From positions 1 to 9,611 of the forward strand of contig JAFDVT010000680.1 of the NCBI GenBank assembly GCA_018268875.1: a DNA stretch of 9,611 nt, written 5' to 3'. The position numbers and the translations under genes were made by a program. The stretch's first letter is position 1; each line of letters starts with the position of its first letter. The notes beneath the pieces are model-generated. The model was given only the letters and a program-made list of their open reading frames with translations, searched no databases and was not told the origin of the DNA. The stretch comes from Acidobacteriota bacterium. GTDB lineage: Bacteria > Acidobacteriota > Terriglobia > Bryobacterales > Bryobacteraceae. This document shows positions 1 to 6,573 of the stretch, piece by piece.

Positions 1-1124
1 ATGCGGCTCAACAACGTCCGGTCAATTCCAATCCGCGCCGCCGCCGCCGTCTGCGAAAGTCCCAATTGCTCGCGCCTGACCCGCACATCCCGCCCCATTC
101 CGCCGCCGCCGCCGCTAACGCTACCGTGGGTGTCACGGGAAGAGGATGCCAGGTTCCTGCTATAAAGATCGAGTATCTGCCTTGGCGGCCCGATTTCCAC
201 GGTTTGACTTAGCCATGCAGAGTACCACTTCCGCCGCCGTTGTTCGATTTCCGCCGTAGCGGCATACCGCCAGTTGGAAATCACAGCGTCTTCCACTAAT
301 GTATCGAGCGCTTTCTCCAGCCGTTCGCGAACCCGGTTCGGGAAACGAGGCGGCGCCTTACTCGTGATATCGGCACAATCGAGTAGGGCGGATACCTTGA
401 AGGGGAACATAACGCCAGGTTTGGCCAGGTCGGCGCGCCACAACCAGCTGAAATAACGCGTCAGACGTTTCTCCCACGTATGGCGGTAGTAGTCGTACTG
501 TACGGCCTTCACGGAAAGTAACATCGTCTGCCGGCCAGGCCCGAACAGAAATTGCGAAAAGATTTCGCCGGGGCGGAAAATGAACGGCTGCTTCACGTGG
601 ATCCGCCCATCGAGTCGCATTTGCCCCCAACGCGCCGTCATGACAAACGCCCGGCTTTCCACTTGGAGTATCGTCAGCCAGGTGGATTCGATCCGGCCAA
701 GGGCGTACAGGAACTCCTCGCGCTGCCGGGACGAGAACCCGCCGCGTCTTCCGGAACCGCTCAATTTGGGCTCCAGTCCTCGCATGCGCAGGCACTCGTC
801 GATGGTTACCACCGCGATGTCCAGCGGCGTACGCGCCTGCCGTAGCCAGATCGCCGAAAGGATGTCGAGGACATCGGCGTCAAGATCCGACATTTCCGTG
901 CGCTGGCTCCACATGAGGTTGATGAGCGGCTTCGAGCGGTCCGGCGGTTCCACGGAAAATGTTCCATCGGACTCGACGGGACGCAACTGCGCGATGCCCG
1001 CCGCTCCTTCGTTGTGCAGAAAGGCGGTGGGCCAGGGGGAATCGGGAAGTTCCTGGAACCGCTGTTTCGCGATCACCGCCTGCAATGCCTGGTACGCCAG
1101 GTGGGAGCCTGTTTCCTGCGGCAT
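1..1124 (-). CDS. Unrecognised protein with C-terminal XRE-type helix-turn-helix (partial)
   Basis: I translated this frame by hand. It is open from the exosortase stop to the left edge, giving at least 374 residues with no stop. Residues about 1-325 look soluble and match no family I can name with certainty. They hold helical stretches (MSDLDADVLDILSAIWLRQA at 78-97), a Trp/Tyr/Arg-rich segment (VQYDYYRHTWEKRLTRYFSW, 208-227) and a basic helix ending near EIEQRRRKW (292-300). A Gly/Ser linker with five glycines (338-342) leads to RREQLGLSQTAAAARIGIDR (350-369), then TLLSR, which reads as an XRE/Cro helix-turn-helix cut off before its end. The N-terminal part could be a replication-initiator-like winged-helix domain, but that is a guess. 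The start is uncertain: ATG at 1124 has no Shine-Dalgarno, while an in-frame TTG at 1142 has GGAAAA just upstream. The gene follows the exosortase stop by 24-42 bases in the same frame, so it is probably co-transcribed. A role as regulator of the polysaccharide locus is possible and unproven. Confidence 0.8.
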   Translation of the reverse strand, partial: MPQETGSHLAYQALQAVIAKQRFQELPDSPWPTAFLHNEGAAGIAQLRPVESDGTFSVEPPDRSKPLINLMWSQRTEMSDLDADVLDILSAIWLRQARTPLDIAVVTIDECLRMRGLEPKLSGSGRRGGFSSRQREEFLYALGRIESTWLTILQVESRAFVMTARWGQMRLDGRIHVKQPFIFRPGEIFSQFLFGPGRQTMLLSVKAVQYDYYRHTWEKRLTRYFSWLWRADLAKPGVMFPFKVSALLDCADITSKAPPRFPNRVRERLEKALDTLVEDAVISNWRYAATAEIEQRRRKWYSAWLSQTVEIGPPRQILDLYSRNLASSSRDTHGSVSGGGGGMGRDVRVRREQLGLSQTAAAARIGIDRTLLSR

Positions 1125-1166
1125 GTATGCGTCGTCGTTCAAAGGTTTTTTCCGATGCCGCGCGTT

Positions 1167-2045
1167 TTACGGCTGTACGCGGGTCGCCGGGGACGAAGCG
1201 GCAGCTTCCCGCCGCATCAACCACCACAACGCCGGGCCCAGCACCGCAACCGCCGTCAGCGTGAATAGCGGACCGCCCTGCCGGTGCAGCGGGCTATCCA
1301 GGTACGATGGCGACAAATTGGAGCCAAGCCAGCCCAGGATTACGATTCGAACGGCATTTTTGAGGATTCCGGCGGGAATCGCGAGCAGCAACAGAATCAG
1401 CTTGGAGCGGCCCGTTTGCAGGAGCAGGTGGGCACACACCGCGACCACGAGGATTAACGCCGTAGTGGACCGGATGCCGCTGCATTCGGTGGCGACTTCG
1501 ATGTTCAGGCCGGGAAGCTGAAAAATCAGCCCGTCGCGGAACATGGTTTGCCCGATGAGGCGAAAGATGAGTTCGGACAGGTTGGCCGAGCTATGTTGCA
1601 GGAAAACCTCGAAACGATGCATCCAGGCTTGCGGCACGGGGGGCACGGCGAACAGTAGCAACAGCACCTGAAAGGCTCCCTTGCGCAGCGAAAGGGTTCC
1701 GTGACAGTACCAGAGCCCGCCAATCCACACCAGCGATAGGGCTACGCCGCGCCAGAACAGATCGACGCCGGGGACGGCGTAGGTCAGAACGAGATTTGCG
1801 GCGAGGCCGGAAACCGCCAGCCACAAGCCGCTTTTGTCCTGCTGTAGCCGGGGTGGAAACAGAAAGTCCCGTTCCTGGTAAAGAAGCACCAGGGCGACGG
1901 CCAGAGAGGCGAGCGTGTAATTGTAGCGATCGTCGTCCCAGCCCACCTTGGCCATTTCCAAAACGGTGCGGTGCGCAATGACAAGCGAAGGCAGGAAAAA
2001 CCACGCAAGCCAGCGAACCGGGAAGGGCGTTGCTTCTGTTGTCAT
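1167..2045 (-). CDS. Exosortase (exosortase/archaeosortase family membrane transpeptidase)
   Basis: This multi-pass inner-membrane cysteine protease/transpeptidase is expected to cut PEP-CTERM-type C-terminal tags from exported proteins. The family triad is visible: Cys188 in ATECSGIRST, Arg233 in ILKNAVRIV and His254 in SPLHRQGG (numbered from the ATG at 2045). About eight hydrophobic segments span the 292 residues, usual for the core exosortase domain. The protein ends soon after the last segment with a short polar tail, so no EpsI (DUF3485) domain is fused. I chose ATG 2045 because it forms a 4-base ATGA overlap with the VanZ stop. A TTG five codons upstream, at 2060, is the alternative. 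The VanZ gene lies upstream and the HTH-protein gene downstream. The subfamily (XrtA, B and so on) cannot be settled by eye. The family call is strong. The substrate is unknown, since none with a PEP-CTERM tail lies in the window. Confidence 0.93.
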   Translation of the reverse strand: MTTEATPFPVRWLAWFFLPSLVIAHRTVLEMAKVGWDDDRYNYTLASLAVALVLLYQERDFLFPPRLQQDKSGLWLAVSGLAANLVLTYAVPGVDLFWRGVALSLVWIGGLWYCHGTLSLRKGAFQVLLLLFAVPPVPQAWMHRFEVFLQHSSANLSELIFRLIGQTMFRDGLIFQLPGLNIEVATECSGIRSTTALILVVAVCAHLLLQTGRSKLILLLLAIPAGILKNAVRIVILGWLGSNLSPSYLDSPLHRQGGPLFTLTAVAVLGPALWWLMRREAAASSPATRVQP

Positions 2046-2485
2046 TGTGGACGTTTGCAAGCGAGACGGTACAAAACCAGGATACTGAATAATGCTCCCG
2101 CGCTATCGATGAAAACATCGAAAAGCGACGCTCCACGGCCCGGTACGAAGGCCTGATGAAACTCGTCCAGAACGGCGAAAGCGGAACTTGCGAGAACTGC
2201 CGCCCAAGCCGGCCGCCAGATCCATTGCCGGATTCCAGGATCGCCATCGGGCCGCAGCGCAAAGTACCAAAGCACTGAGAACAGTCCATACTCGGCGAAA
2301 TGAGCCGCCTTGCGAAGGACGGTGTTCGCGTACGCGGCAAACTCCGGCCGCAGGGAGAAATACTCCAGAATGCGTTCCAGCAGCGACTTCGATTCCGAAC
2401 TGCGAAACGGACTCGAAGATAGAATCCAGATCATCGCGCCCCAGGCCAGGACCGCGAGCCACCACCACCCCTTCCGCATCGTCAT
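2042..2485 (-). CDS. VanZ-like family membrane protein
   Basis: A small integral membrane protein of 147 residues, typical of VanZ-like proteins (PF04892). It has about four hydrophobic segments, near residues 5-23, 63-77, 91-106 and 121-140. The family signatures are clear: RKAAHFAEY at 58-66 and DEFHQAFVPGRGASLFDVFI at 107-126, followed by DSAG. The biochemical role of VanZ-like proteins is poorly known. The namesake gives low-level teicoplanin resistance, and relatives are often found beside exosortase and exopolysaccharide genes, so a role in envelope polymer handling is inferred from context. ATG 2485 starts 3 bases after the FemAB-like stop. A second in-frame ATG at 2479 would give MRKGWWW as the N-terminus. 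The end overlaps the exosortase start as ATGA, which suggests translational coupling. Confidence 0.9.
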   Translation of the reverse strand: MTMRKGWWWLAVLAWGAMIWILSSSPFRSSESKSLLERILEYFSLRPEFAAYANTVLRKAAHFAEYGLFSVLWYFALRPDGDPGIRQWIWRPAWAAVLASSAFAVLDEFHQAFVPGRGASLFDVFIDSAGALFSILVLYRLACKRPQ

Positions 2486-2488
2486 CGA

Positions 2489-3523
2489 TCAGCCGATGTG
2501 CGGGTACAGCCGCGCGCCCGCCCAGGCCAGCGCGCTGTCCGGCAAATGCGCGCAGCACCATTTCCGCACCGCCTCGCCCGTATGTCCTTTCGCGCCGGCC
2601 GTAACAGACGGATACCGCCAGTACGAGATGCGCTTGCCCGATGCTCCCAGCTTTTCCTTGAACTCGATCAGCCCGGCGCCGTCCAGGTCGGAACGCCCCA
2701 GGTCCAGCGTTTCGAATCCCGCCTGGTGCGCGGATTCCATCGCGTCCCAGAACAGAAGCGGCATGCCGCCCATGGCGTGGAAGCGTTCGTCGGAGGCTCC
2801 GTACTTGTAATAGATCGTCCTCGAGTGCCGTAGCAGAACCATGCCGGCAACCGCTTGCCCATCCGGTTTGCGCGCCAGATGCAAAGAGGCGGCGTCCGCA
2901 TGCGTCGCAAACAGGTTGTCCAGCCACTGTACCGGCGGAGGCGGGTACCCATGGCGGCGCCGTGTGACAAGGAACAGACGATGAAACTCGCGGATGGCGG
3001 AACGGTCCGTCTCCCGGCCGATCCGCAGTCCTTCCCGGCCGGCGCGCCGGATCTTCCGCGCAATCGAATCCTTGTGCAGGTTGCGGTACAGCGTTTCGGG
3101 ACCCGCGGCGAGGTCGATCGTATGCCGGTAAAAGCTCGCTCCTTCGGCCATCCCGTCCGGGGGCTTCGCGTCGTACCCCGGCCGAATCTCCAGGTATCGA
3201 AACCCGCCGTTTTTGGTCAGTGCCAGAGCCTCGCGCGTGAGCAATCCGGCGTCATCGCCCAGCGGCCCGCAGTAATCGGAGAAGGGCAGCGAGACCAGGC
3301 GGCGGCCGGTCCACGGGCTACGGATTTCGCAGAACACCAGCCCATCGGTCAAGGCCGGCGAGGCGGGAGGCGCTGTGGTCAACGCCCGGGACCGGTAGCC
3401 GTACGTTCGCTCGAGAGCGGCCAGCCAGGCCGCCGTATGAAACACCGTCGCGCCGGGATGCTTGTTCACAAAAGCGGTCCAGCGAGGATCTTGTAAGGGA
3501 TCGAATTCGTGAATGGAGGACAG
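2489..3523 (-). CDS. FemAB-like / GNAT-fold acyltransferase family protein
   Basis: A soluble protein of about 344 residues resembling the FemAB-related GNAT proteins found in exosortase/exopolysaccharide loci, which may attach an amino acid or acyl group to a sugar or peptide acceptor. The acceptor here is unknown. Visible signs are a basic helix (KDSIARKIRRAGREGLRI), a core strand (AGMVLLRHSRTIYYKYGASD) and the C-terminal signature LDLGRSDLDGAGLIEFKEKL followed by GA. Start choice: the first usual start in frame is GTG 3469, but the frame stays open upstream and codes for SSIHEFDPLQDPRWTAF, which joins naturally to VNKHPGATVFH, a stretch I associate with the N-terminus of this family. A perfect AGGAGG at 3533-3538 sits 9 bases before an in-frame CTG at 3523, so I use CTG. 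ATT at 3514 is less well spaced. The Shine-Dalgarno overlaps the upstream stop codon. The VanZ start follows the stop by 3 bases. Confidence in the family is good, in the start moderate. Confidence 0.85.
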   Translation of the reverse strand: MSSIHEFDPLQDPRWTAFVNKHPGATVFHTAAWLAALERTYGYRSRALTTAPPASPALTDGLVFCEIRSPWTGRRLVSLPFSDYCGPLGDDAGLLTREALALTKNGGFRYLEIRPGYDAKPPDGMAEGASFYRHTIDLAAGPETLYRNLHKDSIARKIRRAGREGLRIGRETDRSAIREFHRLFLVTRRRHGYPPPPVQWLDNLFATHADAASLHLARKPDGQAVAGMVLLRHSRTIYYKYGASDERFHAMGGMPLLFWDAMESAHQAGFETLDLGRSDLDGAGLIEFKEKLGASGKRISYWRYPSVTAGAKGHTGEAVRKWCCAHLPDSALAWAGARLYPHIG

Positions 3524-3532
3524 AACGCAAGA

Positions 3533-3538
3533 CCTCCT
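3533..3538 (-). promoter_or_regulatory. Strong Shine-Dalgarno AGGAGG for the FemAB-like gene
   Basis: The minus strand reads TAGGAGGTCTTGCGTTCTG. TAG is the stop of the deacetylase-GT4 gene, and AGGAGG overlaps it by two bases. The in-frame CTG at 3523-3521 lies 9 bases after the motif, an ideal spacing. No ATG, and no GTG or TTG in the right frame, lies at a suitable distance. This is the best ribosome binding site in the window and decides the start of the FemAB-like gene. Confidence 0.75.
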
Positions 3539-5711
3539 AGGAATTCGGCGCCGGTTCGATCTGTACGTTTTCTCCGGAAAACTGCTCCACCGCCAGCGAG
3601 TCCACCAGGTTGAAGTAGGCGGACTTGCGGGTTTCCCAGGAATTGCGGTCCACGTACTCCAAACCAGCCTGGATCAAATCCTGCCTGCGCTGGGGGTTGG
3701 TCAGAACCGCGGCCATCGCCTCCGCCATGTCCTGGCTGTTGCCGGATTCGAAAAACTGGACGGTCGTGTCGTCGAAATAATACGTGTCGATTTTCGTTCG
3801 CGACACCACCGCGGGTACGCCCTGGGACAGGAATTCGGTGATTTTGGTGCTGTAGGCTTCGTTGCCGAACGAATCGGCGCGCTTGGGTACGATGCCCAGG
3901 TCCGCGTTGGCCACGATTTCCGGGATCTGGTGCAATGGCACGCTGCCGTGGTACTTCACCTTGCCGCCAATGCCAAGACGTTCGGCCTGCGCGATCAACT
4001 GTTCGGCGGAGTTCGCCCCGCCGCCGCCGCCGTACAGATGCAGTTCGACGTTCGGAATGCGCTTGGCGAGGTGGCTCAATGCCTCGACGGCGATGTCCAG
4101 TCCCTGGTGCCACTGGAACGTCCCGTGAAACAGGATCACGGTTTTGTCATCGTTGCGCGTACGGGTGCGGCGATGAAACAGCCCTTTGTCCACGTGGTTG
4201 ATAAACACCGTGCATTTGGAGGCCGGCGCGGACCGGGACGTGATCTTTTCCACCCACAGATGATTGGCGATGATGACGTGATCGGCGAAGGTCGCCGAGG
4301 CTTTTTCGATTTTCTTCAGCGCCGATACGTACCAGTCGTTCACCCGGCTCTGGAACTTGTTCGAAAACAGTTCCGGCACGATGTCGTGGATGTCCAGAAT
4401 TACCTTGGCGCCGCGGAGCCTGGCGTACCAGGCCGAAAACACCTGGAAGTCCGGGATATTGTGGACGTGCACAAGGTCGTAACGGACGGTTTTGTGCAGG
4501 CGCGTCAGCTCCATCGAGGATACGGCGAGGAACCGGAGCAGGCGGTACGCGTAGGTCCATTGCGATTTTTCGTTCCGGACGCGGCGCTGTACGGTGATCA
4601 GGCGGACTCCCGCGATGGTTTTCTCTCCCAGCGGCGCATCGCCGGTTTCGATCGCGATGACGTCCACCAAGTCGCCTCGCCCGGCCAGGGCTTCCGCATA
4701 GCGCCGGACACGGTTGTCGGTCTCATAGTTGCTATGCGTCACCATGCAGATGCGCTTCCGGCTATTTCTGGTTTCGAGGTCCGGCAGCGAGGCCTTATAG
4801 TGGCGCGCCACTTCCCTGGGCAAAGCGTGCCAGTACGTAGCGCCGTATTTCGTTTTCGCGTACGTCAGAAATTCTTCATACAGGCGCGCGGGGTACATCC
4901 CGTCGGGGGCTGGACCGTCTCCGAAATACATGTAGTCGGGATGCGTATCGAGCAGCGCCATTCCGCCGTGTGCCGCAACCCAGTCCAGCTTTTTCTTCCA
5001 GATTTCGATGTCGGTTTCACCCAGGATCCGGAACAGGGTGGAATCCTGCACCAGGGTGTACGGCAATTCGACATAGCCGTCGCCGGAAGGGCCGTTGCCC
5101 GCCGGATTGGGAACCCAGAACGGGAAGATGGTTCGCACGCTGTCCGGTTGCGGTTCAAAGGGATCGGTATCGAACGTCGAGGCGTCGTACTCGGCGCCTA
5201 GCTGATGCTGCCAGGAAAGCCGGTGGTGCATGAACGGCGCCCGGAAGCCGGAGGCGCCCCAATCCCGCATATATTCGCGGATCCGCGCCGCTTTTTGGGC
5301 AAAGTCCCGCTTTGAGAAAAACAGGCGCCCGTCGTGTTCGAGCCCGTGAATGCCGATTTCCGAACCCGCATCGGTGACGGCCTGCCGCAGGGCGGCGGGA
5401 ATTGCGCCGTCGCCGGGGACAAAGTTAAAGCTGGAGCGGACACCGTGCCGGGCTTCGAGCGCCAGCAGTTGCGGAGCCTGCGCGACGCCCTTGGGTCCTT
5501 CGATGTCGTGGGTGAGAACGAAAGCGAATGTTTTGCCGTCCGGCCATCCCGGCCAATTGGGAGGAACGGCCGCCGCGTGCTCATCAATGGGCCAGAGCGC
5601 GGCGTTGGCAATCCGTTTGCGCTTGCCGATGGCGCGTCGCAAACGAACCGCCAGGAACTGTGGAACCAACGGCTTCAAAACATAGTAAGCCTTGGTTTTC
5701 AGACTAAGCAC
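3537..5711 (-). CDS. Fused NodB-like polysaccharide deacetylase and GT4 glycosyltransferase
   Basis: One open frame of 724 residues carries two enzymes. Residues about 60-300 form a NodB-fold carbohydrate esterase: THDIEG (67-72, D69 the likely base), IHGLEHDG with metal-type His122 and His126, GFRAPF (155-160) and LLDTHPD with His257. This domain should remove N- or O-acetyl groups from a sugar. After a charged linker near 303-318, KRICMVTH (319-326) opens a GT-B fold of about 400 residues. Its C-terminal lobe has GTFQWHQGLDI (530-540), a Gly5 loop (561-565) and an E-x7-E pattern at E618/E626, all typical of GT4, which moves a sugar from a nucleotide donor. There is no signal peptide. The N-terminus is basic with a mildly hydrophobic stretch (YYVLKPLVPQFLAVRL), so it probably works at the cytoplasmic face. 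It starts with GTG 8 bases after the kinase stop, and no frameshift separates the halves. The two-domain call is firm; the substrates are unknown. Confidence 0.9.
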   Translation of the reverse strand: MLSLKTKAYYVLKPLVPQFLAVRLRRAIGKRKRIANAALWPIDEHAAAVPPNWPGWPDGKTFAFVLTHDIEGPKGVAQAPQLLALEARHGVRSSFNFVPGDGAIPAALRQAVTDAGSEIGIHGLEHDGRLFFSKRDFAQKAARIREYMRDWGASGFRAPFMHHRLSWQHQLGAEYDASTFDTDPFEPQPDSVRTIFPFWVPNPAGNGPSGDGYVELPYTLVQDSTLFRILGETDIEIWKKKLDWVAAHGGMALLDTHPDYMYFGDGPAPDGMYPARLYEEFLTYAKTKYGATYWHALPREVARHYKASLPDLETRNSRKRICMVTHSNYETDNRVRRYAEALAGRGDLVDVIAIETGDAPLGEKTIAGVRLITVQRRVRNEKSQWTYAYRLLRFLAVSSMELTRLHKTVRYDLVHVHNIPDFQVFSAWYARLRGAKVILDIHDIVPELFSNKFQSRVNDWYVSALKKIEKASATFADHVIIANHLWVEKITSRSAPASKCTVFINHVDKGLFHRRTRTRNDDKTVILFHGTFQWHQGLDIAVEALSHLAKRIPNVELHLYGGGGGANSAEQLIAQAERLGIGGKVKYHGSVPLHQIPEIVANADLGIVPKRADSFGNEAYSTKITEFLSQGVPAVVSRTKIDTYYFDDTTVQFFESGNSQDMAEAMAAVLTNPQRRQDLIQAGLEYVDRNSWETRKSAYFNLVDSLAVEQFSGENVQIEPAPNS

Positions 5712-5719
5712 GGCCTATT

Positions 5720-6529
5720 TTACTTCTTCGTTCCGTAATAGGAAGAGTACTTGTAGTAGGACTTATTGATTTCTTCGGCGCCATTGAGAATCAGCCCGGC
5801 AATCCGGTTGGACCCGATCATCTCAATCGCTTCGTTGACACTATCCTTGGGGGTAACACCCGAACGGACAACCAACAATACAGCGTCGCTCGCCTGGCAT
5901 AAAGACATGGTGTCGGCGACCGGAAATACCGGCGGCGTATCGAGCACGACCCAATCAAAATACTGGGCCATCGAGGACAGCAGGTCGGGCAGCGCATCGG
6001 ACTGAATCAGATCGGTCGGATGTCCTTCGGCCATGCCGGCTTGCAGGAGATAGAAACCGAGCGGCTCAATTCGCCGGATACAAACAAACGGATCGACGCC
6101 CTTTTCCAGACATTCGGCCAATCCGGGGTTCTTGGGAATTCGCAGGATGTTGCCGACGCCGGGACAATGCAGGTCGCTTTCCACCAGCAACACGCGGTGT
6201 TGTTTGCCGTCGCTCAGAACGGTGGAAAGGTTTACCGCGATCGTGGATTTTCCGTCTTTGGGAAGGGAACTGGTAATCGCAACGATTTTAAGCGGGCCCA
6301 ATCGCCGCAGTTCCCACAGCCGCATACGCAGCAAACGCATGCGTTCCGCGCCCATCGAGCCGCCCTTTTTGAGATCCATGATGCGGCTTTCAGACGGCGG
6401 CGAAACTTCTTCGACGATCAGGTTTTCCAGATTGCGCGAGGCTACAATCGACCGCACTGGCGAGGTGGAAAGTTCCCCGCCACTGGCCACGGCGCCTGTA
6501 CTGCTGTTCTTAGGATCTTGATAAAGCAA
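5720..6529 (-). CDS. BY-type protein tyrosine autokinase (CpsD/CapB/EpsG-like)
   Basis: A cytoplasmic P-loop kinase that autophosphorylates on tyrosines and controls polysaccharide chain length and export with its membrane partner. Walker A is SSLPKDGKST (87-96), Walker A' is VLLVESDL (113-120) and Walker B is VVLDTPP (194-200). The tail ends NKSYYKYSSYYGTKK, with Tyr at 258, 259, 261, 264 and 265, the expected autophosphorylation cluster. The segment SMGAERMRLLRMRLWELRRL (58-77) matches the position of the helix that mediates ring assembly in this family. At 269 residues it is a stand-alone kinase, not fused to the chain-length protein. The start is uncertain: TTG 6529 is the longest normal choice, GTG at residue 14 and ATG at residue 51 are alternatives, and the frame opens at 6553. 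It sits 44 bases after the chain-length gene and 8 bases before the deacetylase-GT4 gene. The family call is strong. Confidence 0.93.
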   Translation of the reverse strand: MLYQDPKNSSTGAVASGGELSTSPVRSIVASRNLENLIVEEVSPPSESRIMDLKKGGSMGAERMRLLRMRLWELRRLGPLKIVAITSSLPKDGKSTIAVNLSTVLSDGKQHRVLLVESDLHCPGVGNILRIPKNPGLAECLEKGVDPFVCIRRIEPLGFYLLQAGMAEGHPTDLIQSDALPDLLSSMAQYFDWVVLDTPPVFPVADTMSLCQASDAVLLVVRSGVTPKDSVNEAIEMIGSNRIAGLILNGAEEINKSYYKYSSYYGTKK

Positions 6530-6573
6530 GCGGTGAATTCCAATCCACTCGATTCAGGTTACTTACGGAGTAC

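Noticed and set aside
96..98. Internal ATG before the HTH domain as a start for a separate small regulator
   Set aside because: It is in frame within a longer open frame and preceded only by GGCGGCGGA, which could be chance. I see no stop separating the two parts, so one protein is simpler.
35..113. Runs of CCG triplets, considered as a repeat array
   Set aside because: They are short and in frame as Ala and Gly codons of the HTH protein. A similar run near 4019-4031 encodes the Gly5 loop of the GT4 domain. GC-rich codon use explains them.
880..1227. A 115-codon minus-strand frame overlapping the exosortase end
   Set aside because: It is out of frame with both genes, Arg/Gly/Ala-rich and featureless. 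The continuous frame from 1124 to the edge explains the region better.
580..1521. A 313-codon open frame on the plus strand
   Set aside because: It crosses the boundary between the exosortase and HTH-protein genes on the other strand. Its Arg/Ser-rich protein looks like a shadow, and the exosortase triad proves the opposite frame.
2103..2927. A 274-codon minus-strand frame across the FemAB-like and VanZ genes
   Set aside because: It is out of phase with two genes that carry clear family motifs, and its product is low-complexity Arg/Gly/Ala sequence.
3318..3530. A TTG start (3530) two bases after AGGAGG, giving a 70-residue frame
   Set aside because: The spacing is too short for initiation and the frame runs out of phase through the FemAB-like gene. 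The CTG at 3523 fits both spacing and protein.
3513..5201. A 562-codon open frame on the plus strand
   Set aside because: It lies wholly opposite the deacetylase-GT4 gene, whose motifs are unmistakable. Its protein has no recognisable domain and looks like the complement of GC-rich codons.
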